DNA of 64,000 nucleotides from Pseudoflavonifractor sp. Marseille-P3106 (GTDB taxonomy: Bacteria; Bacillota; Clostridia; Oscillospirales; Oscillospiraceae). Position numbers and translations under genes: made by a program. Under the pieces are notes generated by a model. That model searched no databases. It was not told the DNA's origin and saw nothing but the letters and a program-made list of their open reading frames with translations. This document shows, one piece after another, positions 6,929-18,449 of this stretch (its first letter is position 1; each line of letters starts with the position of its first letter). The stretch covers positions 1 through 64,000 of the forward strand of contig LT827126.1 in assembly GCA_900169975.1 (NCBI GenBank). The letters run 5' to 3'.

Positions 6929-8158
6929 TCAGACCACCTGAAACAGATAGAATTTTAAATAGCCGGTCTCGGGGACACCCCAGAGAATGGGGTGGTCGGG
7001 GGCCTGCTGCCGGGCCTCGATCTGCCGCAGCTGTACGCCGGCATCCCGGGCGGCGGCCACCACACCAACAAAGCGGTGATCCTCCATGAAGTGGGAACAG
7101 GAACAGGTGGCCAGGTAGCCGCCCCGGGGGAGCAGCTTCATGGCCCGGTAGTTGATCTCCTTGTAGCCACGGGCCGCCTGATCGGCAGTGCGGCGGGACT
7201 TGGTGAAGGCGGGCGGGTCCAGGATGATGAAGTCGTAGTCCCGGCATTTTTCCGCGGCCAGCCGGGGGAGCAGGTCGAAGACGTCGGCAGCCATGCAGGT
7301 CATCCGGCTGTCCAGCCCGTTGAGAACGGAATTTTGACGGGCCATTTCCACCGCGGCTTCCGACACATCTACGGCGGTGACGTGCTCTGCGCCGCCCAAG
7401 GCGGCGTTGAGAGCGAAGGAGCCGGTGTGGGTGAAGCAGTCCAGCACCCGCTTGCCCCGGGCCAACCGGGCCACCGCCTGACGGTTGTACTTTTGGTCCA
7501 GGAAAAAGCCGGTCTTTTGTCCGTTTTCAAAGTCCACCCGGTAGGTGACGCCGTTTTCCACGATCTGGGTAACGGTTTCGGCGGGAAGCGCTTCCCCGGA
7601 GAGGGGGAAGAAGCCCTTGCCCTGGGCCAGACCCTCCTTGTCCCGGAGCGTCTCATCGTTGCGCTCGTAGAGGCAGCGAATCTTTTGCCCGTCTTCCCGG
7701 AGGGCCTGCACCAGCAGGGGGAAGAGCCGGGCCTTGCGCTGTTCCATGCCGAAGGAGAGGGTCTGAACCACCAGCACATCCCCAAAGCGGTCCACCGTGA
7801 GTCCCGGCAGAGAATCCGCCTCGCCAAAGACTGCCCGGCAGCAGGTCAGCTCTTCGGGGCGCAGCACGCTCTTCCGGTAGGCCCAGGCGTAGCGGAACCG
7901 GCGCAGCCAGAAGGCGTCGTCAAAGACGTCGTTGGCGTTGCGGGAGAGGAGCCGCACCCGGATGAGGGAGCAAAGGCTCAAAAGCCCCGCGCCCAGCCAG
8001 TTTCCCTTTTCTCCCAGCACGTCCACGATGCAGCCGTTTTCCGCGCCGGCGGGGCAGGAGAGAACCTCGCCCTCGTAGACCCAGGGGTGGCCGCTTTCCA
8101 GGGCGCGCTGGCCCTTCTTGGTGATGGTGACAATGGGGTAGTTCCGCTGTTGCTTCAT
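6929..8158 (-). CDS. rlmI: RlmI-type class I SAM-dependent rRNA methyltransferase
   Basis: A 409-residue protein with an N-terminal PUA RNA-binding domain (about 8-85), a central EEHEE-like domain containing FGEADSLPGLTVDRF (111-125), and a C-terminal Rossmann methyltransferase domain. The SAM motif is CFTHTGSFALNAALGG (241-256), motif IV is LDPPAFTKS (313-321), and the catalytic Cys is in TCSCSH (351-356). This set is that of 23S rRNA m5C1962 methyltransferase RlmI/YccW; the precise position methylated in Firmicutes relatives is inferred. It lies 7 bp behind the CofE-like gene, so the two are probably one transcript. Confidence 0.88.
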   Translation of the reverse strand: MKQQRNYPIVTITKKGQRALESGHPWVYEGEVLSCPAGAENGCIVDVLGEKGNWLGAGLLSLCSLIRVRLLSRNANDVFDDAFWLRRFRYAWAYRKSVLRPEELTCCRAVFGEADSLPGLTVDRFGDVLVVQTLSFGMEQRKARLFPLLVQALREDGQKIRCLYERNDETLRDKEGLAQGKGFFPLSGEALPAETVTQIVENGVTYRVDFENGQKTGFFLDQKYNRQAVARLARGKRVLDCFTHTGSFALNAALGGAEHVTAVDVSEAAVEMARQNSVLNGLDSRMTCMAADVFDLLPRLAAEKCRDYDFIILDPPAFTKSRRTADQAARGYKEINYRAMKLLPRGGYLATCSCSHFMEDHRFVGVVAAARDAGVQLRQIEARQQAPDHPILWGVPETGYLKFYLFQVV

Positions 8159-8165
8159 CTTTGTC

Positions 8166-9359
8166 TCACTCCGTGGTGTAGTTGTCGAAGTAGCCCTGGA
8201 TGTGGACGATGGGGGTTCCTTTGTCGCCGGAACCGGAGGTCAGGTCGCACAGGGAACCGATGAGGTCGGTGAGGCGGCGTGGGGTGGTGCCCTCGGAGGC
8301 CATCTGGCCCTTCAGGTCCCCGTCCTTCTTGCGGATGGCCCCGGAAATGGCGTCCCGGAGGTCGGCTCCGGAGAGGTCGGCAAAGTCGTTGTCGGCCAGA
8401 TACTTGAGCTTGAGTTCGTTGGGGGTGCCCTCCAGCCCGGCGGTGTAGGCGGGGGAGACCACCGGGTCTGCCAGCTCCCAGATCTTGCCCACCGGGTCCT
8501 TGAAGGCTCCGTCGCCGTAGACCATGACCTCCACATGCTTCCCGGTCTCCTCCAGGAACCGGGACTGGATCTTCTCCACCAGGGCCTTGGGGTTCCGGGG
8601 GAAGAGTTTTACCTTCTCCTCGGTGGCCTTGTTGGAGCCCAGCAGTCCGTAAGACTCATTGCAGCCGCTGCCGTTCACCGGCGCGGTGAGAATGTCGTCC
8701 AGACCCAGGACGCGCTCGGCCCCGGCGGCCTTCAGCAGCCGCTTGGAGCGGGCGCGGGAGTGGATGTCGCAGGTGAGCACATCCTTGGTGTAGGGGAGGA
8801 CGGCCCGGGGGTCGTTGGCGAAAAGGATTTCCACCTCGGCCCCGCTCTCCCGGATCAGATTTTCGTAGTATTCCACATAGTCCACGCCGGTGAAAGGGTG
8901 CTTCTCATAGCCGAACAGGGCGCGGTAGCGCTCCAAGGTGAGTACGTCGGTGTATGGGTTCACGCCCTTGGCATCCAGATCGTCCAGGGAGATGAGGTGG
9001 TTGCCAACCTCGTCGGAGGGATAGGACAGGACCAGAACCACCTTCCCGCAGCCCTTGGCAATGCCCTTGAGGCACACGGCAAAGCGGTTGCGGCTCAAGA
9101 TGGGAAAGAGCACGCCCACGGTGCCGCCGCCCAGCTTGGCGCGGACGTCGGCGGCAATGTCGTCCACGGTGGCATAGTTGCCCTGAGCCCGGGCTACGAT
9201 GGCCTCGGTCATGGCGACGATATCCCGGTCGCGAAGCTCGTAGCCGCCCTCCCGGGCGGCATCCAGGACGGACTGGGTGACGATGGCGGCGAGGTCGTCT
9301 CCCTCGCGGATAATGGGGGCGCGGACACCCCGGGATACGGTTCCGATGGTCCGGTTCAT
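8166..9359 (-). CDS. Coenzyme F420-0:L-glutamate ligase-like protein (CofE family)
   Basis: A 397-residue protein whose first 250 or so residues match the CofE/FbiB ligase fold (VRAPIIREGDD, then VLFPILSRNRFAVCLKGIAKG around 94-114). In methanogens CofE adds glutamate to F420-0. Here no other F420 gene is visible, and many Clostridia have this protein without F420, so the real substrate is probably different. The C-terminal 130 residues extend beyond plain CofE. Start is ATG at 9359, nine bases after AAGGAA; GTG at 9368 overlaps that site. Confidence 0.82.
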   Translation of the reverse strand: MNRTIGTVSRGVRAPIIREGDDLAAIVTQSVLDAAREGGYELRDRDIVAMTEAIVARAQGNYATVDDIAADVRAKLGGGTVGVLFPILSRNRFAVCLKGIAKGCGKVVLVLSYPSDEVGNHLISLDDLDAKGVNPYTDVLTLERYRALFGYEKHPFTGVDYVEYYENLIRESGAEVEILFANDPRAVLPYTKDVLTCDIHSRARSKRLLKAAGAERVLGLDDILTAPVNGSGCNESYGLLGSNKATEEKVKLFPRNPKALVEKIQSRFLEETGKHVEVMVYGDGAFKDPVGKIWELADPVVSPAYTAGLEGTPNELKLKYLADNDFADLSGADLRDAISGAIRKKDGDLKGQMASEGTTPRRLTDLIGSLCDLTSGSGDKGTPIVHIQGYFDNYTTE

Positions 9360-9479
9360 GAAACGCACTTCCTTATGGTTGGTTTATCAGACGGAACTCG
9401 TCTGTACGCATATGCTTCATTATTATAAAGGAGAGAGGGGAAAATGTAAATAAAAAGGATGGGCCGCACGAATATTTGT

Positions 9480-9519
9480 GAAAAAACCGCGCCGCCGCAA
9501 TCACGTTGCGGCGGCGCGG
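9480..9519 (-). terminator. purA terminator (minus strand)
   Basis: A 14-bp G/C stem (CCGCGCCGCCGCAA) with a 5-base loop; read on the minus strand it is followed by a T-run (complement of 9480-9486). Confidence 0.9.
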
Positions 9520-9527
9520 GGGATGGA

Positions 9528-10805
9528 TCAGTGCAGGTCGATGATCTCGTGGCGCTTGGGGCCGGTGGAGACGATCTTGATGGGAACCTCCAGCTCCTTT
9601 TCGAGGAACTTCACATAGTCCTGGGCCTCCCGGGGCAGCTTGCCGAACTCGGTGACGCCCCGAACATCGCTCTTCCAGCCGGGGAGGGTGGTATATACCG
9701 GCTTGGCCCGGTCCAGCTGGGCGGAGACGGGGAAGTCCCGGAGGATCTGGCCGTCCACCTCATAGCCCACACAGACCTTGATCTCATCCAGGTAGCCCAG
9801 GCAGTCGATGGCGGTGAGGGCGATCTCGGTGGCGCCCTGAACCATCGCGCCGTAACGGCTGGCCACGGCGTCGTACCAGCCCACCCGGCGGGGACGGCCG
9901 GTGGTGGCGCCGAACTCGCCCTTGTCGCCGCCCCGGCGGCGCAGCTCGTCGGCCTCAGGGCCGAACAGCTCGGAGACAAAAGCGCCCGCGCCCACAGAGG
10001 AGGAGTAGGCCTTGGACACGCATACCACGTCCTGGAAGGCCGTGGGAGGCACGCCGCCGCCCACGCAGCCGAAGCCGGCCAGAGTGTGGGAGGAGGTGGT
10101 GAAGGGATAGATGCCCAGATCCGGGTCCTTCATAGAGCCCAGTTGACCCTCCAGCAGGACGGTCTTGCCTGCCTTGAGAGCCTGGTGGACAAAGGTGACG
10201 GTGTCGCCCACAAAGGGGGCGATGGACTCCCGATAGCCCATGAGCTGATCGAAGATGGCCTTGGGCTCCAGAGGATCCTTGTGGTAGAGGTGGACCCACA
10301 GCACATTTTTCAGCTCACACACATGCTCCAGCCGCTCCATGAGCCGGGCTTCGTCAAAGAGGTCGGCGATCTGGATGCCGATCTTGGCATACTTGTCCGA
10401 GTAGAAGGGGGCGATGCCCGATTTGGTGGAGCCGAACGCCTTGCCGGCCAGCCGCTCCTCCTCATAGGTGTCCTGCAGGACGTGATAGGGCATCAGCACC
10501 TGGGTCCGCCGGTCCACGATCACATGGGGGACGGGGACGCCGCCGTCCTCCAACTGCTTGAGCTCGGAGAGGAATTTGGGGATGTCCAGTGCCACACCGG
10601 TGCCGATGATGTTGGTGGTGTGGGGGTAGAACACGCCGGAGGGGAGCTGGTGCAGGGCAAATCTGCCGTAATCGCAGATGATGGTATGTCCCGCGTTGGC
10701 CCCGCCCTGAAAGCGGATGACTACGTCGGACTTCTCCGCCAGCAGATCGGTGATCTTACCCTTTCCCTCGTCGCCCCAGTTGGCGCCCACGATCGCTTTC
10801 ACCAT
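9528..10805 (-). CDS. purA: Adenylosuccinate synthetase
   Basis: A 425-residue enzyme joining IMP and aspartate with GTP in the first committed step to AMP. The GTP loop GANWGDEGKGK is at 6-16 and GGANAGHT at about 36-43; length is normal. Start is the ATG at 10805 with GGAGGT seven bases upstream, and this gives the family N-terminus MVKAIVG; the longer frame to 10835 is not used. It has its own promoter (10892-10920, minus strand) and terminator. A possible imperfect repeat AATGAT/ATCATT lies between promoter and gene. Confidence 0.96.
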   Translation of the reverse strand: MVKAIVGANWGDEGKGKITDLLAEKSDVVIRFQGGANAGHTIICDYGRFALHQLPSGVFYPHTTNIIGTGVALDIPKFLSELKQLEDGGVPVPHVIVDRRTQVLMPYHVLQDTYEEERLAGKAFGSTKSGIAPFYSDKYAKIGIQIADLFDEARLMERLEHVCELKNVLWVHLYHKDPLEPKAIFDQLMGYRESIAPFVGDTVTFVHQALKAGKTVLLEGQLGSMKDPDLGIYPFTTSSHTLAGFGCVGGGVPPTAFQDVVCVSKAYSSSVGAGAFVSELFGPEADELRRRGGDKGEFGATTGRPRRVGWYDAVASRYGAMVQGATEIALTAIDCLGYLDEIKVCVGYEVDGQILRDFPVSAQLDRAKPVYTTLPGWKSDVRGVTEFGKLPREAQDYVKFLEKELEVPIKIVSTGPKRHEIIDLH

Positions 10806-10891
10806 TTTCGTTACCTCCATGTCCGGGATTCGCAACCCGAGGCGGGTTTGCCTTTTCCGGGACGCTATAACGAATGATTTTATATATCATT

Positions 10892-10920
10892 ATTATAGTT
10901 CAATCTGCGTTGGGACGCAA
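10892..10920 (-). promoter_or_regulatory. purA promoter
   Basis: On the minus strand TTGCGT (10915-10920), 17-bp spacer, TATAAT (10892-10897). Confidence 0.7.
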
Positions 10921-10970
10921 GAATTTTTTGCGCGGGGGACGGCTTCGACGGCTTCCCCGTTTAAAATGTG

Positions 10971-10999
10971 TTGACAGTTTTCCCGGCGGCACATATAAT
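10971..10999 (+). promoter_or_regulatory. Perfect consensus sigma-A promoter
   Basis: TTGACA (10971-10976), 17-bp spacer, TATAAT (10994-10999). Both hexamers and the spacing are perfect, which is rare, and the first thing downstream is a structured non-coding segment with its own terminator. Confidence 0.85.
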
Positions 11000-11005
11000 A
11001 TGGGG

Positions 11006-11173
11006 CAATCTCTTTGCACTGCATTACATTCCCAAAGCGGGATGCGAGATCACCAGTACAAACTGAGCAGGCGATGCCCGGAAGGGCGTGGGGCCGGGCC
11101 GCCCAGCGAGCGGCAGCAGAGTGTGTTTGAGGCACCTGCGGGACAGTGGTATGTTCCGCAGGTGTCTTTTTTT
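11006..11173 (+). ncRNA. Structured small RNA, possibly 6S RNA
   Basis: From the expected start about 7 bases after the -10 box to a 15-bp terminator there are roughly 168 nt without a convincing gene. The segment can fold: TCTC and CACT near the 5' end pair with AGTG and GAGG near 11120-11131; CATTCCC/GGGATG (11027-11045) and ATGCCC-GGAA-GGGCGT (about 11074-11089) form hairpins. A weak closing stem, an AAGCGGG segment and a GAGCGGCAGCAGAG-like 3' arm recall the layout of 6S RNA, which binds the sigma-70/sigma-A holoenzyme. I cannot confirm the family. The next gene is a P-type ATPase 90 bp further on; a metal-sensing leader is the alternative. Confidence 0.5.
11131..11173 (+). terminator. 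Terminator of the small RNA
   Basis: 15-bp stem (core CACCTGCGG/CCGCAGGTG) with loop GTGGTA, then TTTTTTT (11167-11173). Confidence 0.88.
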
Positions 11174-11263
11174 ACCCTTGCGGAGCGGTGAACCCTCACT
11201 GGAGTGCCATAGGAGAAATCAAGACACTGCCGCCATCTGCGGCAGGAAACGGAGGATTCTTTT

Positions 11264-13786
<2,523 letters not shown>

Positions 13787-13851
13787 GTCGGCCCGAGGGA
13801 AGAAATTGGAACAAAATTGCCGTGGATTAGGGGTTCCTTTCCCGGCAAACC

Positions 13852-13880
13852 TTGTCATTCCCGAATGATTGTGCTACAAT
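13852..13880 (+). promoter_or_regulatory. Promoter of the ddl-murF operon
   Basis: TTGTCA (13852-13857), 17-bp spacer, TACAAT (13875-13880). The leader to the ddl start is about 150 nt; I see no known riboswitch in it. Confidence 0.65.
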
Positions 13881-14034
13881 ATATCGTCAAGCTGTGCGCT
13901 TTTCGGGAGAAAAGGAGCGTTTTGCTTCCCGTCATCCCGGGAAAAAAGCGAAAAACCGGCGGCTGAGTGCTGTGAAAAGACCGCCGGGCATAGAGATGTT
14001 GATAGATTGCAGCTAAATTTGGGAGGTCTGTCCC

Positions 14035-15087
14035 TTGAAAATCGTCGTATTGGCCGGCGGCCTGTCGCCGGAACGCAACGTGTCCCGCTCCTCCGGGACC
14101 AAGATCGCGGAGGCCCTTCGGAGCTTGGGCCATCAGGCGGCCCTGGTGGATCTGTTCTTCGGGCTGGAGGATTATCCCGGGCTGACCGGGGAGGAACTCT
14201 ACGCCGCTCCGGTTCCGGAAAGCTGGCGGCAGGTGGACCGGACCGCCCCTGATCTCTCCGCGGTGCGGGCCAGCCGCCGCTGGGAAGGGAAGGGCGACTT
14301 CGGCCCCGGAGTGCTGGAGCTGTGCCAGGGCGCGGACATCGTGTTCCTGGCCCTCCACGGCCAGTGCGGGGAGGACGGCCGGATCCAGGCCGCCTTCGAC
14401 CTGCTGGATATTCCCTATACCGGCTCGGGCTACCTGGGCAGCGCCATCGCCATGGATAAGGACATGACCAAGCGCCTGGTGGCCGAGCGGGTGGACACTC
14501 CCGCGTGGAGCTGCGCTGAGTACACCGAAAAGGACGTGGACCGGCTCACCAGCAAGACACCGGTGCCCTGTGTGGTCAAGCCGGTGGACTCCGGCTCCTC
14601 CATCGGTGTGTCCATTGCCCACGACAGGAAGGAACTCCACGAAGCCCTCACCGACGGCCTGCGCTTCGGCGGCCGGTGCGTGCTGGAGCGGTATGTCTCC
14701 GGCCGGGAGATCCAGGTGGGCGTACTGGACGGAAAGGCTCTGCCTGCCATCGAGATCATCCCCAAAACGGGTTTCTACGATTATGAGAACAAATATCAGC
14801 CCGGCGCGGCAGAGGAAGTCTGCCCCGCCCCCATCACCCCGGAGCAGGCCGCAGACGTGGCCCGCCGGGCCGAAGCGGTGTACGAGGCGCTGGGCCTGAC
14901 GGTCTACTCCCGGGCCGACTTCATCCTGGACGGCGAGGGGACGTTCTGGTTCCTGGAGATCAACACGCTTCCGGGCATGACGCCCACCAGCCTCATGCCC
15001 CAGGAGGCGGCGGCGGTTGGGATCGATTACCCCACGCTCTGTCAGCGCATCATCGACTCTTCGCTGCGCCAGCGGCGAAAACCCTGA
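14035..15087 (+). CDS. ddl: D-alanine--D-alanine ligase
   Basis: A 350-residue ATP-grasp enzyme that makes D-Ala-D-Ala for peptidoglycan. Family features include the N-terminal GGLSPERNVS (8-17), LHGQCGEDGRIQAAFDLLDIPYTGSG (about 105-130), the omega loop FYDYENKYQ (about 247-255) and EINTLPGMT (about 315-323). The omega loop with Tyr-Asp-Tyr is that of D-Ala ligases rather than VanA-type D-lactate ligases. The start is a TTG at 14035 with GGGAGG upstream; no ATG is available near it. It is followed after 16 bp by murF, which uses its product. Confidence 0.93.
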   Translation: MKIVVLAGGLSPERNVSRSSGTKIAEALRSLGHQAALVDLFFGLEDYPGLTGEELYAAPVPESWRQVDRTAPDLSAVRASRRWEGKGDFGPGVLELCQGADIVFLALHGQCGEDGRIQAAFDLLDIPYTGSGYLGSAIAMDKDMTKRLVAERVDTPAWSCAEYTEKDVDRLTSKTPVPCVVKPVDSGSSIGVSIAHDRKELHEALTDGLRFGGRCVLERYVSGREIQVGVLDGKALPAIEIIPKTGFYDYENKYQPGAAEEVCPAPITPEQAADVARRAEAVYEALGLTVYSRADFILDGEGTFWFLEINTLPGMTPTSLMPQEAAAVGIDYPTLCQRIIDSSLRQRRKP

Positions 15088-15103
15088 AGGAGGCCGTTCA
15101 CCC

Positions 15104-16495
15104 ATGGAAGCTCTGACCATTCGGGAAATTCTGGAGGCGGTCCACGGCCGCCTGCTGGGGGATTTTTCTGATCTGGAGGCCGCCGTTACCCGGGTGGAGA
15201 CCGACAGCCGGACCATCAGCCCCGGCGCCCTCTTTCTGCCCCTCAACGGGGAGCGGTTCGACGGCCACGCCTATATCAACGCCGCCCTGGAGGCGGGGGC
15301 CGCGGGCTGCCTGACTCAGCGGGAGCGGGAGAGCTATCTGCCCGGCAAATTTTATATCAAAGTGGACTCCACCCACCGGGCCCTCCGGGACCTGGCGGTG
15401 TGGTACAAGGCGCGGTTCGACATCCCCGTGGTGGCCATCACCGGCAGCGTGGGAAAGACCACCACCAAAGACATGGTGGCCGCCGTTCTCAGCGAGAAGT
15501 TTCAGGTCCTCAAGACCGAGGGAAACAAGAATAACGACATCGGCCTGCCCCTGACCCTGCTGCGGCTGGAGAAAAAGCACCAGATTGCAGTGCTGGAGCT
15601 GGGGATGAACCATGCCGGAGAGCTGGACTATCTCTCCGGCATCGCCCAGCCCGACGTGGTGCTCATCACCAATATCGGAGACTCCCATATCGAAAACTTC
15701 GGCAGCCGGGAGAAGATCTTCGAGGCCAAGTGCGAGATCTTCCACCACGCCAAGCAGGGGGCCTGTGCCGTGCTCAACGGCGACGACCCCCTGCTGGCCA
15801 CTCTCCGGGGCAAGACCCCGGGGGACGCGGTGTTCTGTGGATCGGGGGCGGGGCTGAACTACCGGGCCAGCGATCTGGAGAGCGACTGGCGGAGCCAGGT
15901 GAGCTGCCGGGTGGACACCCCCAGGGGATTCTGCCGAATGGATATCCCCGCCCTGGGGGAGCATATGATCTATCCCACCCTCATGGCCGCCGCCGTGGGA
16001 GAGCGCTTCGGCATGACCCTGGAGGAGATCGCCGCCGGAGTGCGGAATTTCGCCCCCACCAAGATGCGGATGAACATTTTGAACCGGGGGGAAAACATCA
16101 CCATTCTGGACGACGCCTACAACGCCAACCCCCAGTCCATGCGGGCGGCCATCGAGGTGCTGGACGGCTATACCGGGGATTACAAGGTGGCGGTGCTGGG
16201 GGACATGTTCGAGCTGGGGCCTTTGGCCTCGGCGCTCCACGCCGGCGTGGGCGAATTCCTGGGCCGCAGCCATGTGGACTGCCTGGTGGCGGTGGGAGAG
16301 CTGGCCCGGGGCATCTATGACGCCGCGGCGGCCTCGGATGTGCCCGAGTGTCACTACTGCGCCACCAAGGAGGAGGCTCTCCCCGTCCTGGCGGGACTGC
16401 TGCGCCCCGGCACCACCGTGCTGGTCAAGGCGTCGAGAGGGATGGCTTTTGAGAGCATCACCGGCTATTTGAAGGAAATCACAAAAGAGCAGTGA
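15104..16495 (+). CDS. murF: UDP-MurNAc-tripeptide--D-alanyl-D-alanine ligase
   Basis: A 464-residue Mur ligase that adds the D-Ala-D-Ala dipeptide to UDP-MurNAc-tripeptide. The ATP loop GSVGKTTTK is at 114-122, the ENFGSREKIFEAKCEIF block at about 195-211 and DDAYNANP at about 343-350. Start is ATG at 15104 with AAGGAGG upstream; the longer frame from 15017 overlaps ddl. The ddl-murF order fits their successive reactions. After the stop there is an 8-bp GTGAAAAG/CTTTTCAC inverted repeat (16492-16526) but no T-run. Confidence 0.95.
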   Translation: MEALTIREILEAVHGRLLGDFSDLEAAVTRVETDSRTISPGALFLPLNGERFDGHAYINAALEAGAAGCLTQRERESYLPGKFYIKVDSTHRALRDLAVWYKARFDIPVVAITGSVGKTTTKDMVAAVLSEKFQVLKTEGNKNNDIGLPLTLLRLEKKHQIAVLELGMNHAGELDYLSGIAQPDVVLITNIGDSHIENFGSREKIFEAKCEIFHHAKQGACAVLNGDDPLLATLRGKTPGDAVFCGSGAGLNYRASDLESDWRSQVSCRVDTPRGFCRMDIPALGEHMIYPTLMAAAVGERFGMTLEEIAAGVRNFAPTKMRMNILNRGENITILDDAYNANPQSMRAAIEVLDGYTGDYKVAVLGDMFELGPLASALHAGVGEFLGRSHVDCLVAVGELARGIYDAAAASDVPECHYCATKEEALPVLAGLLRPGTTVLVKASRGMAFESITGYLKEITKEQ

Positions 16496-16550
16496 AAAGG
16501 GGTTTCTCCGGGCAGGGACTTTTCACGTTTCGCGTCATCGAGAGGACACT

Positions 16551-18449
16551 ATGATCGACATATCTGTCTCCGGCCTCAGCAAGGAGTTTGAGGTCGGTAA
16601 GAAAATACTGGATGGGCTCACCTTTCAGGTGGACCAGGGAGAGCGGGTGGGCTTGCTGGGCCGCAACGGCGCCGGAAAGACCACCCTCTTCCGGATCCTG
16701 ACGGGGGAACTGGAGCCCGACGAGGGCGAGGCCCGCGTCGCCCCCGGCAAGGGGGTGGGGCTGATTTCCCAGATCCCCGTCTATCCGCCGGAGTATACGG
16801 TGGAGGACGTGCTGGGCACCGCCTTCGACCATCTGCGGGCGATGGAAGAAGAATTGACCCGGCTGGCCGAGGATATGGAGCACGCCGACGCAGCGGCCCT
16901 GAGGCGTTACGATGCCCTGAGCGCCGCCTTCGAGTCCGGGGGCGGGTACGACCGGGAGATCAATCTCAACAAGGTCTGCAACGGCCTGGAACTCTCTCCG
17001 GCCATGCGTCGGCAAATGTTCAGCGCGCTTTCCGGCGGGGAAAAGACCCGGGTCAACCTGGCCCGCCTCATCCTCCGGGACACCGAGATCCTGCTGCTGG
17101 ACGAGCCCACCAACCACCTGGACCTCCATGCCACCGAATGGCTGGAGGACTATCTCTCCCACTACAAGGGAACGGTCCTGGCCATCTCCCACGACCGGTG
17201 GTTCCTGGACCGGGTGGTCACCCGGTGTGTGGAGATTCAGGACGGCAGGGCGGAATTTTATTCCGGCAATTACAGCTTTTATGTGGAGGAGAAGGAGCGC
17301 CGCTTCCAGGAGAAGCTGAAGCAGTACGAAAAGGAACAGGCCAAGGTGGAGCAGCTCCAGGCCGCCGCCGAAAAGCTGCGCCTGTGGGCCTTCCTGGGCA
17401 ACGACAAGCTCTACAAGCGGGCCTTCTCCATGGAAAAACGCATCGGCCGGCTCCAGACCACCGACCGGCCGACCAAGGAGCGCAAGCTCTCCGTGGGCTT
17501 TGGGGAGCGGGAGTTCCGGGGGGATGAGGTGCTGGTGACCAAGGACCTGGGGATGGCCTTCGACGGGCGCACCCTCTTTTCGGGGGTCGATCTGGAGGTG
17601 ACGGGGGGAGAGCGTATCGCCCTGCTGGGGGACAACGGCACGGGCAAGTCCACCTTCGTCAAGCTCCTGCTGGGGGAGCTGGAGCCCACCGAGGGGAAGC
17701 TCCGCTTCGGCCCCACGGTGCGGGTGGGCTATCTGCCCCAGATGGTGACCTTCGACCACCCGGAGCGCAATTTGGTGGACACTCTTCTCTGGGAGCTCAA
17801 CTGCACGCCCCAGGAAGCCCGGGACAGGCTGGCCGCCTTCAACTTTCGGGGAGAGGACGTCTTGAAAGAGGTGTCCACCCTCTCCGGCGGGGAGCGCAGC
17901 CGCCTGAAGCTGTGCATGCTCATGTCCCAGCAGATCAACCTGTTGATTTTGGACGAGCCCACCAACCACCTGGATGTGGACAGCCGGGACTGGATCGAGG
18001 GGGCGGTGTCCCGGTACGAGGGGAATCTGCTCTTTGTCTCCCATGACCGGTATTTTATCAACCAGTTTGCCGGGCGGGTATGGATGCTGGAAAATCAGAA
18101 GATCAGCGATTTTCGGGGGACCTATCAGGAATATCTGGCCTGGAAGGACCGCCAGAAGGCCTTTGCCAAGGGCACGCCGCCTCCGGCGAGGGAGGAGCCC
18201 AAAAAGGAAAAGCCCCGGCGCAGCGGCGGGACCAAGGAGCTGGAGAAGCAGGTCAACGCCGCCGAGCGGGCGGTGGCCCGGGCCGAAGAGCGGCAGTACG
18301 AGCTGGCCCAGCGGGCCGAGGAGGTCGCCTCCAACTATCTGGAGCTGCAAAAGGTCTGCGAGGAGCAGAAGGCGCTGGAGGAGGAGATCGCCCACCTCTA
18401 CACCCGATGGGAAGCATTGGCCGCCGAGCTGGAGGAGGCGAGGGGATGA
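16551..18449 (+). CDS. ABC-F family ATPase (ribosome-associated)
   Basis: A 632-residue soluble protein with two ABC ATPase domains and no membrane helices. Walker A1 is GRNGAGKTT (37-45), signature LSGGEKTRVNLA at about 161-172; Walker A2 GDNGTGKST near 360 and signature LSGGERSRLKL near 445. The interdomain linker (about 240-320) is charged and helical, as in ABC-F proteins that act on the ribosomal E site. The C-terminal 90 residues are a coiled coil, as in Uup-like members. Antibiotic resistance cannot be inferred. It starts at ATG 16551 and overlaps the next gene by 4 bp. Confidence 0.92.
   Translation: MIDISVSGLSKEFEVGKKILDGLTFQVDQGERVGLLGRNGAGKTTLFRILTGELEPDEGEARVAPGKGVGLISQIPVYPPEYTVEDVLGTAFDHLRAMEEELTRLAEDMEHADAAALRRYDALSAAFESGGGYDREINLNKVCNGLELSPAMRRQMFSALSGGEKTRVNLARLILRDTEILLLDEPTNHLDLHATEWLEDYLSHYKGTVLAISHDRWFLDRVVTRCVEIQDGRAEFYSGNYSFYVEEKERRFQEKLKQYEKEQAKVEQLQAAAEKLRLWAFLGNDKLYKRAFSMEKRIGRLQTTDRPTKERKLSVGFGEREFRGDEVLVTKDLGMAFDGRTLFSGVDLEVTGGERIALLGDNGTGKSTFVKLLLGELEPTEGKLRFGPTVRVGYLPQMVTFDHPERNLVDTLLWELNCTPQEARDRLAAFNFRGEDVLKEVSTLSGGERSRLKLCMLMSQQINLLILDEPTNHLDVDSRDWIEGAVSRYEGNLLFVSHDRYFINQFAGRVWMLENQKISDFRGTYQEYLAWKDRQKAFAKGTPPPAREEPKKEKPRRSGGTKELEKQVNAAERAVARAEERQYELAQRAEEVASNYLELQKVCEEQKALEEEIAHLYTRWEALAAELEEARG

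Noticed and set aside
11006-11173. SRP RNA because of a GGAA tetraloop on a C/G stem
   Set aside because: The conserved AGCA internal-loop strand of SRP helix 8 is missing after the tetraloop.
11174-11263. yybP-ykoY (manganese) riboswitch ahead of the P-type ATPase
   Set aside because: The GGGGAGUA loop and partner segments are not found in this leader.
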